Part shown: piece by piece, positions 6,851 through 6,972 of the stretch
Numbering within the stretch: the stretch's first letter is position 1
Layout: every line of letters starts with the position of its first letter
Assembly (NCBI GenBank): GCA_002482705.1
Contig: DLGM01000239.1
Location: 1-6,972 of the forward strand
Direction of reading: 5' to 3'
Origin: Cyanobacteria bacterium UBA7694
Lineage (GTDB): Bacteria; Cyanobacteriota; Sericytochromatia; UBA7694
Length of the DNA stretch: 6,972 nucleotides
Notes under the pieces: generated by a model
Databases searched by the model: none
What the model was told of the DNA's origin: nothing
The model's input: the letters and a program-made list of their open reading frames with translations, nothing else
Program-made: the position numbers and the translations under genes

Positions 6851-6972
6851 AGCCCTCAATATGATTTTTGAAGGTGCAGATACCAGCGGTTTTGAGGAAG
6901 ATGCTCGTCTGACTGCTATGTGGCTGTGGACTATCAACAGCAATGTTGAAAAGAAAATAACGCCATCCAGTT
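6715..6972. repeat. 122-bp perfect inverted repeat (fold-back) at the right end
   Basis: Bases 6851-6972 are the exact reverse complement of 6715-6836, with a 14-nt centre (6837-6850). The match runs without a mismatch up to the last base of the window. It lies inside the conserved coding sequence of the methylase: the left arm encodes the expected protein and the right arm encodes only its antisense. A perfect fold-back ending at the sequence end is typical of an amplification or assembly chimera, so I treat it as artefact. Confidence 0.95.

Noticed and set aside
6715..6972. Hairpin telomere of a linear replicon
   Set aside because: The fold-back cuts through a conserved methylase coding sequence with no telomere-resolvase context, so an artefact is far more likely.

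Overview
The window is bacterial, most likely from a Gram-negative. It holds the downstream end of a compact defence-type operon on the minus strand, next to an unrelated chromosomal regulator. No taxon can be fixed from the sequence. The only hint is that the partial regulator resembles the ExsA branch of AraC proteins. There are no tRNA, rRNA, transposase, integrase or CRISPR features.

Reading the minus strand from right to left, the operon has four genes. (1) The C-terminal part of a DUF1156/COG1743-type putative adenine-specific DNA methylase. (2) A 397-residue protein with an N-terminal Schlafen/AlbA_2 domain and a C-terminal GHKL-type ATPase domain. (3) A 324-residue ParA/Soj-type ATPase with no ParB. 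(4) A 944-residue DUF499 P-loop ATPase. Spacing is 1 nt between genes 1 and 2, a 4-nt ATGA overlap between 2 and 3, and 72 nt between 3 and 4. Genes 1-3 therefore look translationally coupled, and gene 4 is co-directional behind its own good ribosome binding site. DUF1156 and DUF499 proteins are a known anti-phage-associated pair. The unusual point here is that an AlbA_2-ATPase protein and an orphan ParA sit between them. A working model, which is inference only, is that the methylase marks or senses DNA, the DUF499 ATPase remodels or translocates, and the middle pair acts as sensor, regulator or effector.

Left of the operon is about 520 nt without a convincing gene (483-1003). Next to the regulator it carries a degenerate array with a period of about 35 bp, whose units include near-perfect GTTAT...ATAAC palindromes centred on GATC. 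The AT-rich part next to DUF499 may hold gene remnants and a weak terminator. The far left (1-482, minus strand) is the 5' part of an AraC/ExsA-like regulator whose DNA-binding domain lies outside the window. Its GC-rich, C-ending codon use contrasts with the operon, which suggests the operon was acquired separately.

The right end is not trustworthy biology. Bases 6851-6972 are an exact reverse complement of 6715-6836 (122-bp arms, 14-nt loop) and end exactly at the last base, in the middle of a conserved coding region. This looks like a fold-back assembly or amplification artefact. The apparent ATG start of the rightmost gene at 6943 is therefore false, and the true gene continues beyond what is shown.
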